DNA of 64,000 nt from NCBI RefSeq assembly GCF_036884845.1, contig NZ_CP145732.1:558001-622000 (forward strand), read 5' to 3'. The notes under the pieces are model-generated. The model did not search any database and was not told where the DNA came from. It worked only from the letters and a program-made list of their open reading frames with translations. This document shows, one piece after another, positions 27,557 to 34,885 of the stretch (position 1 is its first letter; each line of letters opens with the position of its first letter). The DNA is from Pseudomonas sp. MAG733B. GTDB taxonomy: Bacteria > Pseudomonadota > Gammaproteobacteria > Pseudomonadales > Pseudomonadaceae. A program made the translations under genes and the position numbers.

Positions 27557-27639
27557 TATACTGCGCGGCCTTCGGCCGGTTACGACCGGCCATAATTCGT
27601 ACAATCAAGCCACGCACTCTGCGTGGCTTGTTGTTTTTT
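27557..27639 (+). promoter_or_regulatory. Attenuator-like leader of purEK
   Basis: A -10-like TATACT (27557-27562) precedes a short leader. Two mutually exclusive hairpins are possible: CGGCC/GGCCG (27566-27578) or GGCCGGT/ACCGGCC (27574-27591), because both use the segment GGCCG. A clear rho-independent terminator follows at 27607-27639 (AAGCCACGCA / TGCGTGGCTT then T-run). The purE ATG is 39 bases past the T-run. The layout suggests transcription attenuation or a short leader RNA; no ligand or leader peptide was recognised. Confidence 0.5.
27607..27639 (+). terminator. Terminator hairpin in the purE leader
   Basis: Perfect 10-bp stem AAGCCACGCA / TGCGTGGCTT, loop CTC, followed by GTTG and six T. 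It lies upstream of purE and about 300 bases after the LysR gene, with a promoter-like element between, so it is not simply the end of the LysR transcript. Confidence 0.85.
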
Positions 27640-27677
27640 GATGCGCCTGCGGGCGCCCAGAGAGAAGAGGCACGACG

Positions 27678-28169
27678 ATGAGTGCATTGGTTGGCGTGAT
27701 CATGGGCTCCAAGTCCGATTGGTCCACCCTTAGCCACACCGCCGATATGCTGGAAAAGCTCGGCATCCCTTACGAGGTGAAAGTGGTTTCTGCCCACCGC
27801 ACCCCGGACCTGCTGTTCCAGTATGCTGAAGAAGCGGAAGCGCGTGGCATCGAGGTGATCATCGCCGGTGCCGGCGGCGCAGCCCACTTGCCCGGCATGT
27901 GTGCGGCCAAGACTCACCTGCCGGTGCTGGGCGTGCCGGTGCAATCGGCAATGCTCTCGGGCGTCGATTCGCTGCTCTCCATCGTTCAGATGCCGGCGGG
28001 CATCCCGGTTGCCACCCTGGCCATCGGCAAGGCCGGCGCGATCAACGCCGCGCTGCTGTCGGCGAGTATCCTGGGCGCCAAGCACCCACAGTTCCACGAA
28101 GTGCTGAAAACCTTCCGTGCTGAGCAGACAGACAGCGTCCTGGAAAATCCAGACCCACGCATCGCCTGA
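27678..28169 (+). CDS. purE: 5-(carboxyamino)imidazole ribonucleotide mutase
   Basis: 163-residue class I PurE, converting N5-CAIR to CAIR in purine synthesis. Conserved [10 protein letters not shown] (about 6), SAHRTPD (about 38) and [12 protein letters not shown] (about 66) bind the nucleotide and supply the catalytic His. It needs PurK to supply N5-CAIR, and purK follows after 11 bases. The ribosome site AGAGGC lies upstream of the ATG. Expression is probably controlled by the leader at 27557-27639. Confidence 0.95.
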   Translation: MSALVGVIMGSKSDWSTLSHTADMLEKLGIPYEVKVVSAHRTPDLLFQYAEEAEARGIEVIIAGAGGAAHLPGMCAAKTHLPVLGVPVQSAMLSGVDSLLSIVQMPAGIPVATLAIGKAGAINAALLSASILGAKHPQFHEVLKTFRAEQTDSVLENPDPRIA

Positions 28170-28180
28170 GGTTGTTGACG

Positions 28181-29263
28181 ATGAAGATCGGTGTAATCGG
28201 TGGCGGCCAGTTGGGTCGCATGTTGGCGCTGGCGGGCACTCCGCTGGGCATGAACTTCGCTTTCCTCGACCCGGCGCCTGACGCGTGCGCGGCTGCATTG
28301 GGCGAACACCTGCGCGCCGATTACGGCGATCAGGACCACTTGCGTCAGTTGGCCGATGAAGTCGATCTGGTGACCTTCGAGTTCGAAAGCGTACCCGCCG
28401 AAACCGTGGCGTTCCTGTCGCAATTCGTGCCGGTCTATCCGAGCGCCGAAGCGCTGCGCATCGCCCGCGATCGCTGGTTCGAAAAGAGCATGTTCAAGGA
28501 CCTGGGGATTCCAACCCCGGCGTTCGCCGATATCCAGTCCCAGGCCGACCTGGACACCGCCGTGGCTTCGATCGGTCTGCCGGCCGTGCTGAAAACCCGT
28601 ACTTTGGGTTACGACGGCAAGGGTCAGAAAGTCCTGCGTACGCCTGAAGACGTGGTCGGCACGTTCGCCGAACTGGGCAGCGTGGCGTGCCTGCTGGAAG
28701 GCTTCGTGCCGTTCACTGGCGAAGTCTCGCTGATCGCCGTGCGCGCTCGCGATGGCGAAACCAAGTTCTACCCGCTGGTACACAACACCCACGACAGCGG
28801 CATCCTCAAGCTGTCCGTGGCCAGCACCGATCACCCGTTGCAAGCCTTGGCCGAAGACTATTCCAGCCGCGTGCTCAAGCAGCTGGATTACGTTGGCGTG
28901 ATGGCGTTCGAGTTCTTTGAAGTCGACGGTGGCCTCAAGGCCAACGAAATCGCCCCGCGTGTGCACAACTCCGGGCACTGGACCACCGAAGGCGCCGAGT
29001 GCAGCCAGTTCGAAAACCACCTGCGGGCGGTTGCCGGTCTCCCGCTGGGTTCGACGGCCAAGGTCGGCGAGAGCGCGATGCTCAACTTCATCGGTAAAGT
29101 GCCGGACACCGACAGGGTTATTGCGATCGCCGACTGCCACCTGCACCACTACGGCAAGGCGTTCAAGGTCGGCCGCAAGGTCGGTCACGCCAACCTGCGT
29201 TGTGCAGATCGCGAAACGCTGGCTGCGCAGATCCTCAAGGTCGAAGCGCTGATCGCCGAGTAA
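28181..29263 (+). CDS. purK: 5-(carboxyamino)imidazole ribonucleotide synthase
   Basis: 360-residue ATP-grasp enzyme making N5-CAIR from AIR, bicarbonate and ATP. N-terminal GVIGGGQLGRML, central ATP-grasp with TRTLGYDGKGQ (about 146), VNEI-type catalytic EIAPRVHNSGHWT (about 265). Start chosen at ATG 28181, giving MKIGVIGGGQ; the in-frame upstream start has no support. Operonic with purE. Confidence 0.95.
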   Translation: MKIGVIGGGQLGRMLALAGTPLGMNFAFLDPAPDACAAALGEHLRADYGDQDHLRQLADEVDLVTFEFESVPAETVAFLSQFVPVYPSAEALRIARDRWFEKSMFKDLGIPTPAFADIQSQADLDTAVASIGLPAVLKTRTLGYDGKGQKVLRTPEDVVGTFAELGSVACLLEGFVPFTGEVSLIAVRARDGETKFYPLVHNTHDSGILKLSVASTDHPLQALAEDYSSRVLKQLDYVGVMAFEFFEVDGGLKANEIAPRVHNSGHWTTEGAECSQFENHLRAVAGLPLGSTAKVGESAMLNFIGKVPDTDRVIAIADCHLHHYGKAFKVGRKVGHANLRCADRETLAAQILKVEALIAE

Positions 29264-29320
29264 ACAGTTTCATGTGGCAGCGGCGGAACCATTGCGGTGC
29301 CGCCGTTCTCTCATGGCAGG

Positions 29321-29348
29321 ATGCGAAAGTCTGACTAGGCTTTCGCAT
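29321..29348. repeat. Perfect 9-bp inverted repeat upstream of the GlsB-family gene
   Basis: ATGCGAAAG / CTTTCGCAT separated by 10 bases, ending 27 bases before the GlsB-family ATG. There is no T-run, so it is not a standard terminator for purK. It could be an operator or a leader hairpin. Confidence 0.5.
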
Positions 29349-29374
29349 AGCCAAATCATTCAGAGGGAAATGCC

Positions 29375-29620
29375 ATGGGAATCATCGGAACCATCTTTAT
29401 CGGCTTGATCGTCGGCCTGCTCGCACGGTTCCTGAAACCGGGCGATGACAGCATGGGCTGGATCATGACCATCCTGCTCGGTATCGGCGGTTCGCTGGCG
29501 GCCACTTACGGCGGCCAGGCCTTGGGCATCTACCAGGCCGGTCAAGGCGCCGGGTTCATCGGTGCTCTGGTTGGTGCCGTGGTGTTGCTGGTGATCTACG
29601 GCCTGATCAAAAAGAACTGA
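29375..29620 (+). CDS. GlsB/YeaQ/YmgE family membrane protein
   Basis: 81-residue protein with three hydrophobic segments and Gly-rich turns: IGTIFIGLIVGLLARFLKPG (about 3-22), MGWIMTILLGIGGSLAATYG (about 28-47) and FIGALVGAVVLLVIYGLI. The pattern is that of the transglycosylase-associated (Transgly_assoc) family, small stress-induced inner-membrane proteins in many bacteria, whose molecular role is not settled. A GAGGGAAA ribosome site precedes the ATG. Confidence 0.85.
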   Translation: MGIIGTIFIGLIVGLLARFLKPGDDSMGWIMTILLGIGGSLAATYGGQALGIYQAGQGAGFIGALVGAVVLLVIYGLIKKN

Positions 29621-29702
29621 TTCAAGCGACAAAGTCCTCTCGGCTGCGCAGTCCGGGAGGGCTAGAATGCTCGGCGTTTTCCTTTCCTTGCCGAGCATTT
29701 TC

Positions 29703-30239
29703 ATGCGCCGTCTTTTGCTGACTCTTTTATTTCTCGGTTCGGGCCTTGCCCATGCTGGCGAGCTGCCGGAAACCGATTGGCTCGAACTGATGCCCAAGTC
29801 CGACCAGAAAGCCCTCGAGGCCATGCCCGAAATCGACCACGACTCCCCCGAAGCCACTGGCACCTTTACCGAAAAGGGTGGCATGAAGCAGAGCAAGGGC
29901 TTGCCGGCGGTGATGTATTCGACCAAGACCGTGGCGTCGATGAACGACAAGAACATCCGTATCGGTGGCTATCCGGTGCCGCTGGAGTCCGACGCCAAGG
30001 GCAACAGCACGTTGTTTTTCCTCGTGCCATATCCGGGCGCGTGCATCCACGTGCCGCCACCGCCGCCCAATCAACTGGTGCTGGTGCGCTATCCGAAGGG
30101 TTTGAAACTCAATGATATCTACACGCCGCTGTGGGTCACCGGCACGTTGAAGGTCGAGAAGGTCAGCAATGATTTGGCGGATGCGGCGTATGCGCTGGAT
30201 GCGGCGAAAGTCAGAGTGGTGAAAGAGTCGGATCTCTAA
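29703..30239 (+). CDS. DUF3299 domain exported protein
   Basis: 178-residue protein with a signal peptide (MRRLLLTLLFLG..., cleavage around AHA, residue 18) and a DUF3299 domain containing IRIGGYPVPLE, FFLVPYPGACIHVPPPPPNQ and LWVTGTLKVEK. The single Cys in PGACIH is conserved in the family as recalled. DUF3299 proteins occur next to ABC transporters for lipoprotein/metal handling in several bacteria, but no such genes are adjacent here. The internal ATG is chosen because it begins the signal peptide. Confidence 0.75.
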   Translation: MRRLLLTLLFLGSGLAHAGELPETDWLELMPKSDQKALEAMPEIDHDSPEATGTFTEKGGMKQSKGLPAVMYSTKTVASMNDKNIRIGGYPVPLESDAKGNSTLFFLVPYPGACIHVPPPPPNQLVLVRYPKGLKLNDIYTPLWVTGTLKVEKVSNDLADAAYALDAAKVRVVKESDL

Positions 30240-30255
30240 CAGCCACTCGAAATAA

Positions 30256-30345
30256 CTGTGGGAGCCAGCCTGCTGGCGATAGCGGTGGGTCAGATACTTT
30301 CAAGTTGACTGACACGACGCCATCGCCAGCAGGCTGGCTCCCACA
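30256..30345. repeat. REPIN 4 (GAGCCAGCCTGCTGGCGATAG type)
   Basis: Left arm CTGTGGGAGCCAGCCTGCTG, right arm its complement ending GGCTCCCACA. In the gap between the convergent DUF3299 and mutarotase genes. Compared with REPIN 1 both sides of the inner stem are changed together (CCAGC/GCTGG instead of CGAGC/GCTCG). Confidence 0.92.
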
Positions 30346-30364
30346 TTTGGTATTGCCGTATGGC

Positions 30365-31264
30365 TTAGAGCGGTTTTGCGCCGACGCTCACGCCGAGTGT
30401 ATGACTGGCACCCGGTGCCAGGCTCACCACATCACCCATCACATTCGCCGTTTCGATGCACAGCATGCGCTGCCAGCCATCGTCGGCCATGTCGCTGAAT
30501 GCAGCGGCGCGGTCGATCCATGGGTTCCAGATCACCGCCGTGCGCGAACCGGTACTGGTCAGCTCGATGCGCCGTTCCCAGGCCGGATCGACGATGCTCA
30601 GCAGTGGCGGGGCATCAAGATAGATGCGGTCGGTTTCGCCGGTAAAGCCCAGATCACCGGATTGTTTCTTGGTTTTCCAGTCTTCCAGCGTCTCGATGTA
30701 GCTCAAGCCGTCCACGCCTTCGACATGCACGTTGCGCACGTCGCTGACGGCGAAATAGCTGTGCAGGGCCTGGCTGATGGTCACCGTTTCGGTGCCCACG
30801 TTATGGCTGATCAGGCTGATATGCAGTTGCTCATCCAGACGAATGCTCAGCTTCAAGTCCACCTGATGCGGCCAGCCCGGCAGGCCACCTTCGGGGTAGG
30901 GCAGGAGGAATTCGACCTTCAGGCTTTCGCCCTCGGCTTCGATGCCGCCCAGTTCCCAGTCCATTGCCCGCACCAGACCGTGGGCAGGTGCGGGCTCGTG
31001 GCTGACGCGCATCGCTTTAACGCTCTGCGGGTTGCGCTCGAAGTTGCCGAACCACGGCCAGCACACCGGCACGCCGGCACGAATGCTCTTGCCGGTCTTG
31101 AACACCGCCTCATCGTTGAGCCAGATCAGCGGCGGTTGGCCGGCTAATTGATAACTGAGGATGTGCGCGCCTTGCTGGGCCACCAGCAATTCGGCCTGAC
31201 CGTGGCGGATGCGCCAGCAGTTCAGTTCATCCAGTTTCACGGCTTCAACGTTGGGCGTGTTCAT
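30365..31264 (-). CDS. D-hexose-6-phosphate mutarotase
   Basis: 299-residue protein of the aldose 1-epimerase superfamily, YeaD branch, interconverting alpha and beta anomers of hexose 6-phosphates. Recognisable elements are GAHILSYQLAGQPPLIWLND (about 32), IRAGVPVCWPWFG (about 63), SHEPAPAHGLVR (about 88) with a candidate catalytic His, and DNPWIDRAAA-like NPWIDRA near 250. No signal peptide, so cytoplasmic. It is separated from the next minus-strand gene by 72 bases. Confidence 0.88.
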   Translation of the reverse strand: MNTPNVEAVKLDELNCWRIRHGQAELLVAQQGAHILSYQLAGQPPLIWLNDEAVFKTGKSIRAGVPVCWPWFGNFERNPQSVKAMRVSHEPAPAHGLVRAMDWELGGIEAEGESLKVEFLLPYPEGGLPGWPHQVDLKLSIRLDEQLHISLISHNVGTETVTISQALHSYFAVSDVRNVHVEGVDGLSYIETLEDWKTKKQSGDLGFTGETDRIYLDAPPLLSIVDPAWERRIELTSTGSRTAVIWNPWIDRAAAFSDMADDGWQRMLCIETANVMGDVVSLAPGASHTLGVSVGAKPL

Positions 31265-31336
31265 GGGACAGCTCTCGATCAGTAACAGGACTGCAATGGA
31301 CCGTGAATCGGTCGTCGGGTTTAACGCTTCCCGGTT

Positions 31337-31741
31337 TTAACGAGCTCTGGGCGGAACCGAGCGGGTGCGGCCGCTGCCATCAATGGCCACGAACACGAAT
31401 ACTGCTTCGGTCACTTTGCGCCATTCGCTGGACAGCGGATCGTCGCTCCAGACTTCAACCATCATCTGGATCGAGCTGCGTCCGATTTCCAGTGCCTGGG
31501 TATAGAAGGAGAGCTGAGCGCCCACCGCCACCGGCACCAGGAACGCCATGCGGTCGATCGCAACGGTGGCTACGCGCCCACCGGCAACCTTGCTGGCCAT
31601 CGCCGTGCCGGCCAAATCCATTTGCGCCACCAGCCAGCCGCCGAAAATATCGCCAAAGCCGTTGGTTTCGCGCGGAAGCGCGGTGATTTGCAGGGCCAGG
31701 TCGCCTTGCGGGATCGGATCTTCTTGTTCGAGCTCTATCAT
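31337..31741 (-). CDS. Acyl-CoA thioesterase, hotdog fold (YciA-like)
   Basis: 134-residue single-hotdog acyl-CoA thioesterase releasing CoA from fatty acyl-CoA. The family core is NGFGDIFGGWLVAQMDLAGTAMAS (split over about 25-50) including the catalytic Asp in QMDLAG, then VAIDRMAFLVPV. Start at ATG 31739-31741 gives MIELEQEDPIPQGDLALQ, the usual length; the open frame extends 28 codons upstream without family similarity. Confidence 0.88.
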   Translation of the reverse strand: MIELEQEDPIPQGDLALQITALPRETNGFGDIFGGWLVAQMDLAGTAMASKVAGGRVATVAIDRMAFLVPVAVGAQLSFYTQALEIGRSSIQMMVEVWSDDPLSSEWRKVTEAVFVFVAIDGSGRTRSVPPRAR

Positions 31742-32104
31742 GCCGGGGGTGCCTCTGACCCGTGACTCTTCGTTGGTGCTGCTGGTGGTAGCCGTCTTCG
31801 GGAAAAACGATTCAGCACCGAACATACTACGTTCGTCACGTTTTCCATAAGGCGCCTAAAGGGAAACTCTGCGAAATCGCCTATGAACCTGACAGGCGTT
31901 TTCGCACAGCAACCCTTGCAAGCCGTCGCACAGTTGCGAGTATATCGGTCGGTAGACTCCGAGACGACCGTCCGGTTCTCATTTTGACCGTCAATTACGT
32001 GCCTCTATGTGCTTTTTCGAACAATTTGCTATCGTGCCGATCCTGCCCGAGCCCTTGCCTGCGTTGTCGGGGCGGCAGACCTGACTATTAGAGAAGCCTT
32101 TGCC

Positions 32105-33403
32105 ATGACCACAGCGCCCTCGAGTATCGCGCAGCCTGCCCAATCCGCACGTCCGCTGACCCGCAACGACTACAAGACGCTATCGCTGTCGGCCCTGGGC
32201 GGCGCGCTGGAGTTCTACGACTTCATCATCTTCGTGTTCTTTGCCACGGTGGTGGGCAAGCTGTTCTTCCCGGCGGACATGCCCGAGTGGCTGCGCTTGA
32301 TGCAGACCTTCGGCATTTTCGCCGCCGGCTACCTGGCACGGCCGCTGGGCGGCATCGTGATGGCGCACTTCGGCGACCTGCTGGGGCGCAAGAAGATGTT
32401 CACCCTGAGCATCTTCATGATGGCGGTGCCGACCCTGATCATGGGCCTGCTGCCGACCTACGCGCAGATCGGCATGTGGGCGCCGATCCTGTTGCTGCTG
32501 ATGCGCGTCATCCAGGGCGCGGCGATTGGCGGTGAAGTGCCGGGGGCGTGGGTCTTCGTTTCCGAACACGTGCCGCAACGCCATATCGGCTACGCCTGCG
32601 GCACCCTGACCAGCGGCCTGACGGCGGGCATCCTCCTGGGTTCTCTGGTCGCCACGGCGATCAACAGCATTTATACCCCGGTTGAAGTGGCGGACTACGC
32701 GTGGCGGATCCCGTTCCTGCTGGGCGGCGTGTTCGGCCTGTTCTCGGTGTACCTGCGCCGCTGGCTGCACGAAACCCCGGTGTTCGCCGAGCTGCAACAG
32801 CGCAAGGCCCTGGCTGAAGAAGTGCCGCTGCGCGCGGTGCTGCGTGATCATCGTGGTGCGATTGCCATTTCGATGCTGCTGACCTGGCTGCTGTCCGCCG
32901 CCATCGTGGTGCTTATCCTGATGACCCCGACCGTGTTGCAAACGGTCTATCACTTCTCGGCAACCACGTCGCTGCAAGCGAACAGCGTGGCGATCGTGTT
33001 CCTGAGTTTCGGTTGCATCATCGCCGGCGCACTGGCCGATCGTTTCGGTGCGGGACGCGTCTTCGTGGTCGGCTGCACGGCGCTGCTGGCCAGTTCGTGG
33101 ACCTTCTACCACAGCCTGGCCGATCATCCCGACTGGCTGTTCCCGCTGTACGCCGTGACGGGTTTGCTGGTCGGCACCATCGGCGCGGTGCCGTACGTGA
33201 TGGTCAAGGCATTCCCGCCAGTGGTGCGCTTCAGCGGTCTGTCGTTCTCCTACAACGTGGCCTACGCGATTTTCGGTGGTTTGACGCCGATGATCGTCAG
33301 CCTGCTGCTCAAGGAGAGCCCGATGGGGCCTGCCTATTATGTGGCGGTGCTGTGTGGTGTCGGGATTCTGGTGGGTGCGTATCTCTGGAAGAAGGGTCGC
33401 TGA
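32105..33403 (+). CDS. MFS transporter, metabolite:proton symporter type
   Basis: 432-residue major facilitator with 12 hydrophobic segments. The SP/MHS features are visible: EFYDFIIFVFF in helix 1, the helix 2-3 loop GDLLGRKKMF (about 95), and GGEVPGAWVFVSEH in helix 5. The substrate is probably an organic acid or osmolyte by family (ProP/KgtP-like), not determined. Start at ATG 32105; the frame is open to 32009 but the extra residues are not hydrophobic or conserved. The 279-base gap upstream holds no clear feature beyond weak promoter-like AT patches. Confidence 0.85.
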   Translation: MTTAPSSIAQPAQSARPLTRNDYKTLSLSALGGALEFYDFIIFVFFATVVGKLFFPADMPEWLRLMQTFGIFAAGYLARPLGGIVMAHFGDLLGRKKMFTLSIFMMAVPTLIMGLLPTYAQIGMWAPILLLLMRVIQGAAIGGEVPGAWVFVSEHVPQRHIGYACGTLTSGLTAGILLGSLVATAINSIYTPVEVADYAWRIPFLLGGVFGLFSVYLRRWLHETPVFAELQQRKALAEEVPLRAVLRDHRGAIAISMLLTWLLSAAIVVLILMTPTVLQTVYHFSATTSLQANSVAIVFLSFGCIIAGALADRFGAGRVFVVGCTALLASSWTFYHSLADHPDWLFPLYAVTGLLVGTIGAVPYVMVKAFPPVVRFSGLSFSYNVAYAIFGGLTPMIVSLLLKESPMGPAYYVAVLCGVGILVGAYLWKKGR

Positions 33404-33430
33404 ATCAGTCTTTATTTCGACTGCACTGAC

Positions 33431-33519
33431 GCCTTCGCGAGCGAGCCCGCTCCCACAGTCGACCGCATTTCTCCTGAAAGAAAGCGGTCAACTGTGGGAG
33501 CGGGCTTGCTCGCGAAGGC
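33431..33519. repeat. REPIN 5 (GAGCGGGCTTGCTCGCGAAGGC type)
   Basis: Left arm GCCTTCGCGAGCGAGCCCGC and right arm its complement, with near-complementary spacer (CGACCGCATTT / AAAGCGGTC), so the whole element forms one long hairpin. Orientation is reversed relative to REPIN 1, REP heads pointing inward. Between the MFS gene and the pstS control region. Confidence 0.9.
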
Positions 33520-33557
33520 AGGCGACGCGAAACATCTTGTAGAACGCGAATACTGGC

Positions 33558-33575
33558 CTTTCATCCAATTGTCAT
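33558..33575 (+). promoter_or_regulatory. Pho box of pstS
   Basis: CTTTCAT-CCAA-TTGTCAT, two 7-bp half-sites with the canonical 4-base spacer (consensus CTGTCAT-N4-CTGTCAT), 12 of 14 matching. Located 78 bases before the pstS ATG with a -10-like CATAGAG about 9 bases downstream. PhoB-P would activate pstS here under phosphate limitation. Confidence 0.8.
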
Positions 33576-33653
33576 ATTTCAGCCATAGAGTGTTCACACG
33601 GCCTGCTGATACTTGGCCCCGACTTAACACACCCTATCTGCTAGGAGTAAGGC

Positions 33654-34655
33654 ATGAAACTGAAGCGTTTGATGGCGGCAATGACTTTTGTCGCTGCTGG
33701 CGTTGCGACTGCCAACGCGGTTGCCGCTGTTGACCCTGCTATCCCGAGCTACACCAAGACCACTGGTGTGTCGGGCAACCTGTCCAGCGTTGGTTCCGAT
33801 ACCCTGGCCAACCTCATGACCCTCTGGGCTGAGAACTACAAAAAAGAATACCCGAACGTAAACATCCAGATTCAGGCCGCTGGCTCCGCCACTGCGCCAC
33901 CTGCGCTGACTGAAGGCACCTCCAACCTGGGCCCGATGAGCCGCAAGATGAAGGACACCGAACTGGCTGCCTTCGAACAGAAGTACGGCTACAAGCCAAC
34001 CGCTATCCCGGTTGCCGTGGACGCCCTGGCTGTTTTCGTCCACAAGGACAACCCGATCCAGCACCTGACCATGGAACAAGTCGACGCGATCTTCTCGTCC
34101 ACTCGTCTGTGCGGCGCTAAAACCGACGTGAAAACCTGGGGTGACCTGGGCGTGACCGGCGACCTGGCCAACAAGCCGGTTCAACTGTTCGGTCGTAACT
34201 CGGTATCCGGCACCTACGGCTACTTCAAGGAAGAAGCCCTGTGCAAAGGCGACTACAAGCCAAACGTCAACGAACAACCAGGTTCGGCTTCGGTCGTGCA
34301 ATCGATCAGCTCCTCGCTGAACGGCATCGGTTACTCGGGCATCGGCTACAAAACCGCTAGCGTGAAGACTGTGGCCCTGGCCAAGAAAGGCAGCCAGGAC
34401 TTCATCGAAGACACCGAAGAAAACGCCCTGAACGGCAAGTACCCGCTGTCGCGTTTCCTCTACGTTTACGTCAACAAAGCCCCGAACAAGCCTCTGGCTC
34501 CGCTGGAAGCTGAGTTCGTGAAACTGGTTCTGTCGAAACAGGGCCAGGAAGTTGTAGTGAAAGACGGTTACATCCCACTGCCAGCCAAGGTTGCTGCAAA
34601 AGCACTGGCTGACCTGGGTCTGCAAGAAGGCGGCGCTGAAGTCGCAAAAAAGTAA
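33654..34655 (+). CDS. pstS: Phosphate ABC transporter substrate-binding protein PstS
   Basis: 333-residue periplasmic phosphate-binding protein. Signal peptide ([16 protein letters not shown], cleavage around ANA-VAA), then [13 protein letters not shown], a phosphate-contacting segment with Ser/Thr-Asp, and [12 protein letters not shown] (about 182). Strong ribosome site TAGGAGTAAGGC before the ATG. Codon use is unusually biased toward highly expressed codons, as expected for an abundant binding protein. First gene of the Pho-controlled pst cluster. Confidence 0.95.
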   Translation: MKLKRLMAAMTFVAAGVATANAVAAVDPAIPSYTKTTGVSGNLSSVGSDTLANLMTLWAENYKKEYPNVNIQIQAAGSATAPPALTEGTSNLGPMSRKMKDTELAAFEQKYGYKPTAIPVAVDALAVFVHKDNPIQHLTMEQVDAIFSSTRLCGAKTDVKTWGDLGVTGDLANKPVQLFGRNSVSGTYGYFKEEALCKGDYKPNVNEQPGSASVVQSISSSLNGIGYSGIGYKTASVKTVALAKKGSQDFIEDTEENALNGKYPLSRFLYVYVNKAPNKPLAPLEAEFVKLVLSKQGQEVVVKDGYIPLPAKVAAKALADLGLQEGGAEVAKK

Positions 34656-34687
34656 AACCCTGATCCGGGGCTAGCCCCGGATTTGTA

Positions 34688-34779
34688 GGAGCTGTCGAGT
34701 GAAACGAGGCTGCGATCTTTTGATCTGGCTTCGAACGGCAAGATCAAAAGATCGCAGCCTCGGTTCCCTCGACAGCTCC
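34688..34779. repeat. Large two-part inverted repeat between pstS and pstC
   Basis: Outer arms GGAGCTGTCGAG (34688-34699) / CTCGACAGCTCC (34768-34779) and inner arms of 22 bases, CGAGGCTGCGATCTTTTGAT... (34705-34726) / its complement (34741-34762), with a small symmetric internal loop and 14-base apical loop. All 34 pairs are perfect. It is different in sequence from the REPINs. It may attenuate or stabilise the pstS mRNA. Confidence 0.88.
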
Positions 34780-34845
34780 TGCAACCCCCAAATTTTGCGC
34801 TCCGCTGCCGGTTCCACCGGGCGGCGGATTTGTTGCGTCACCGCA

Positions 34846-34863
34846 CTGTCATCTTTCTGTCAT
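34846..34863 (+). promoter_or_regulatory. Perfect Pho box immediately before pstC
   Basis: CTGTCAT-CTTT-CTGTCAT, a perfect 14/14 match to the PhoB consensus. It ends only 22 bases before the pstC ATG; a -10-like TAGGGT lies at 34874-34879. pstC-pstA-pstB-phoU therefore probably have their own PhoB promoter in addition to read-through from pstS. Confidence 0.88.
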
Positions 34864-34885
34864 ACAGGATCGCTAGGGTGTGCGA

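Noticed and set aside
27557..27639. Classical purine (guanine/adenine) riboswitch before purE.
   Set aside because: The two stems do not match the three-way junction with conserved loop-loop core; treated only as an attenuator candidate.
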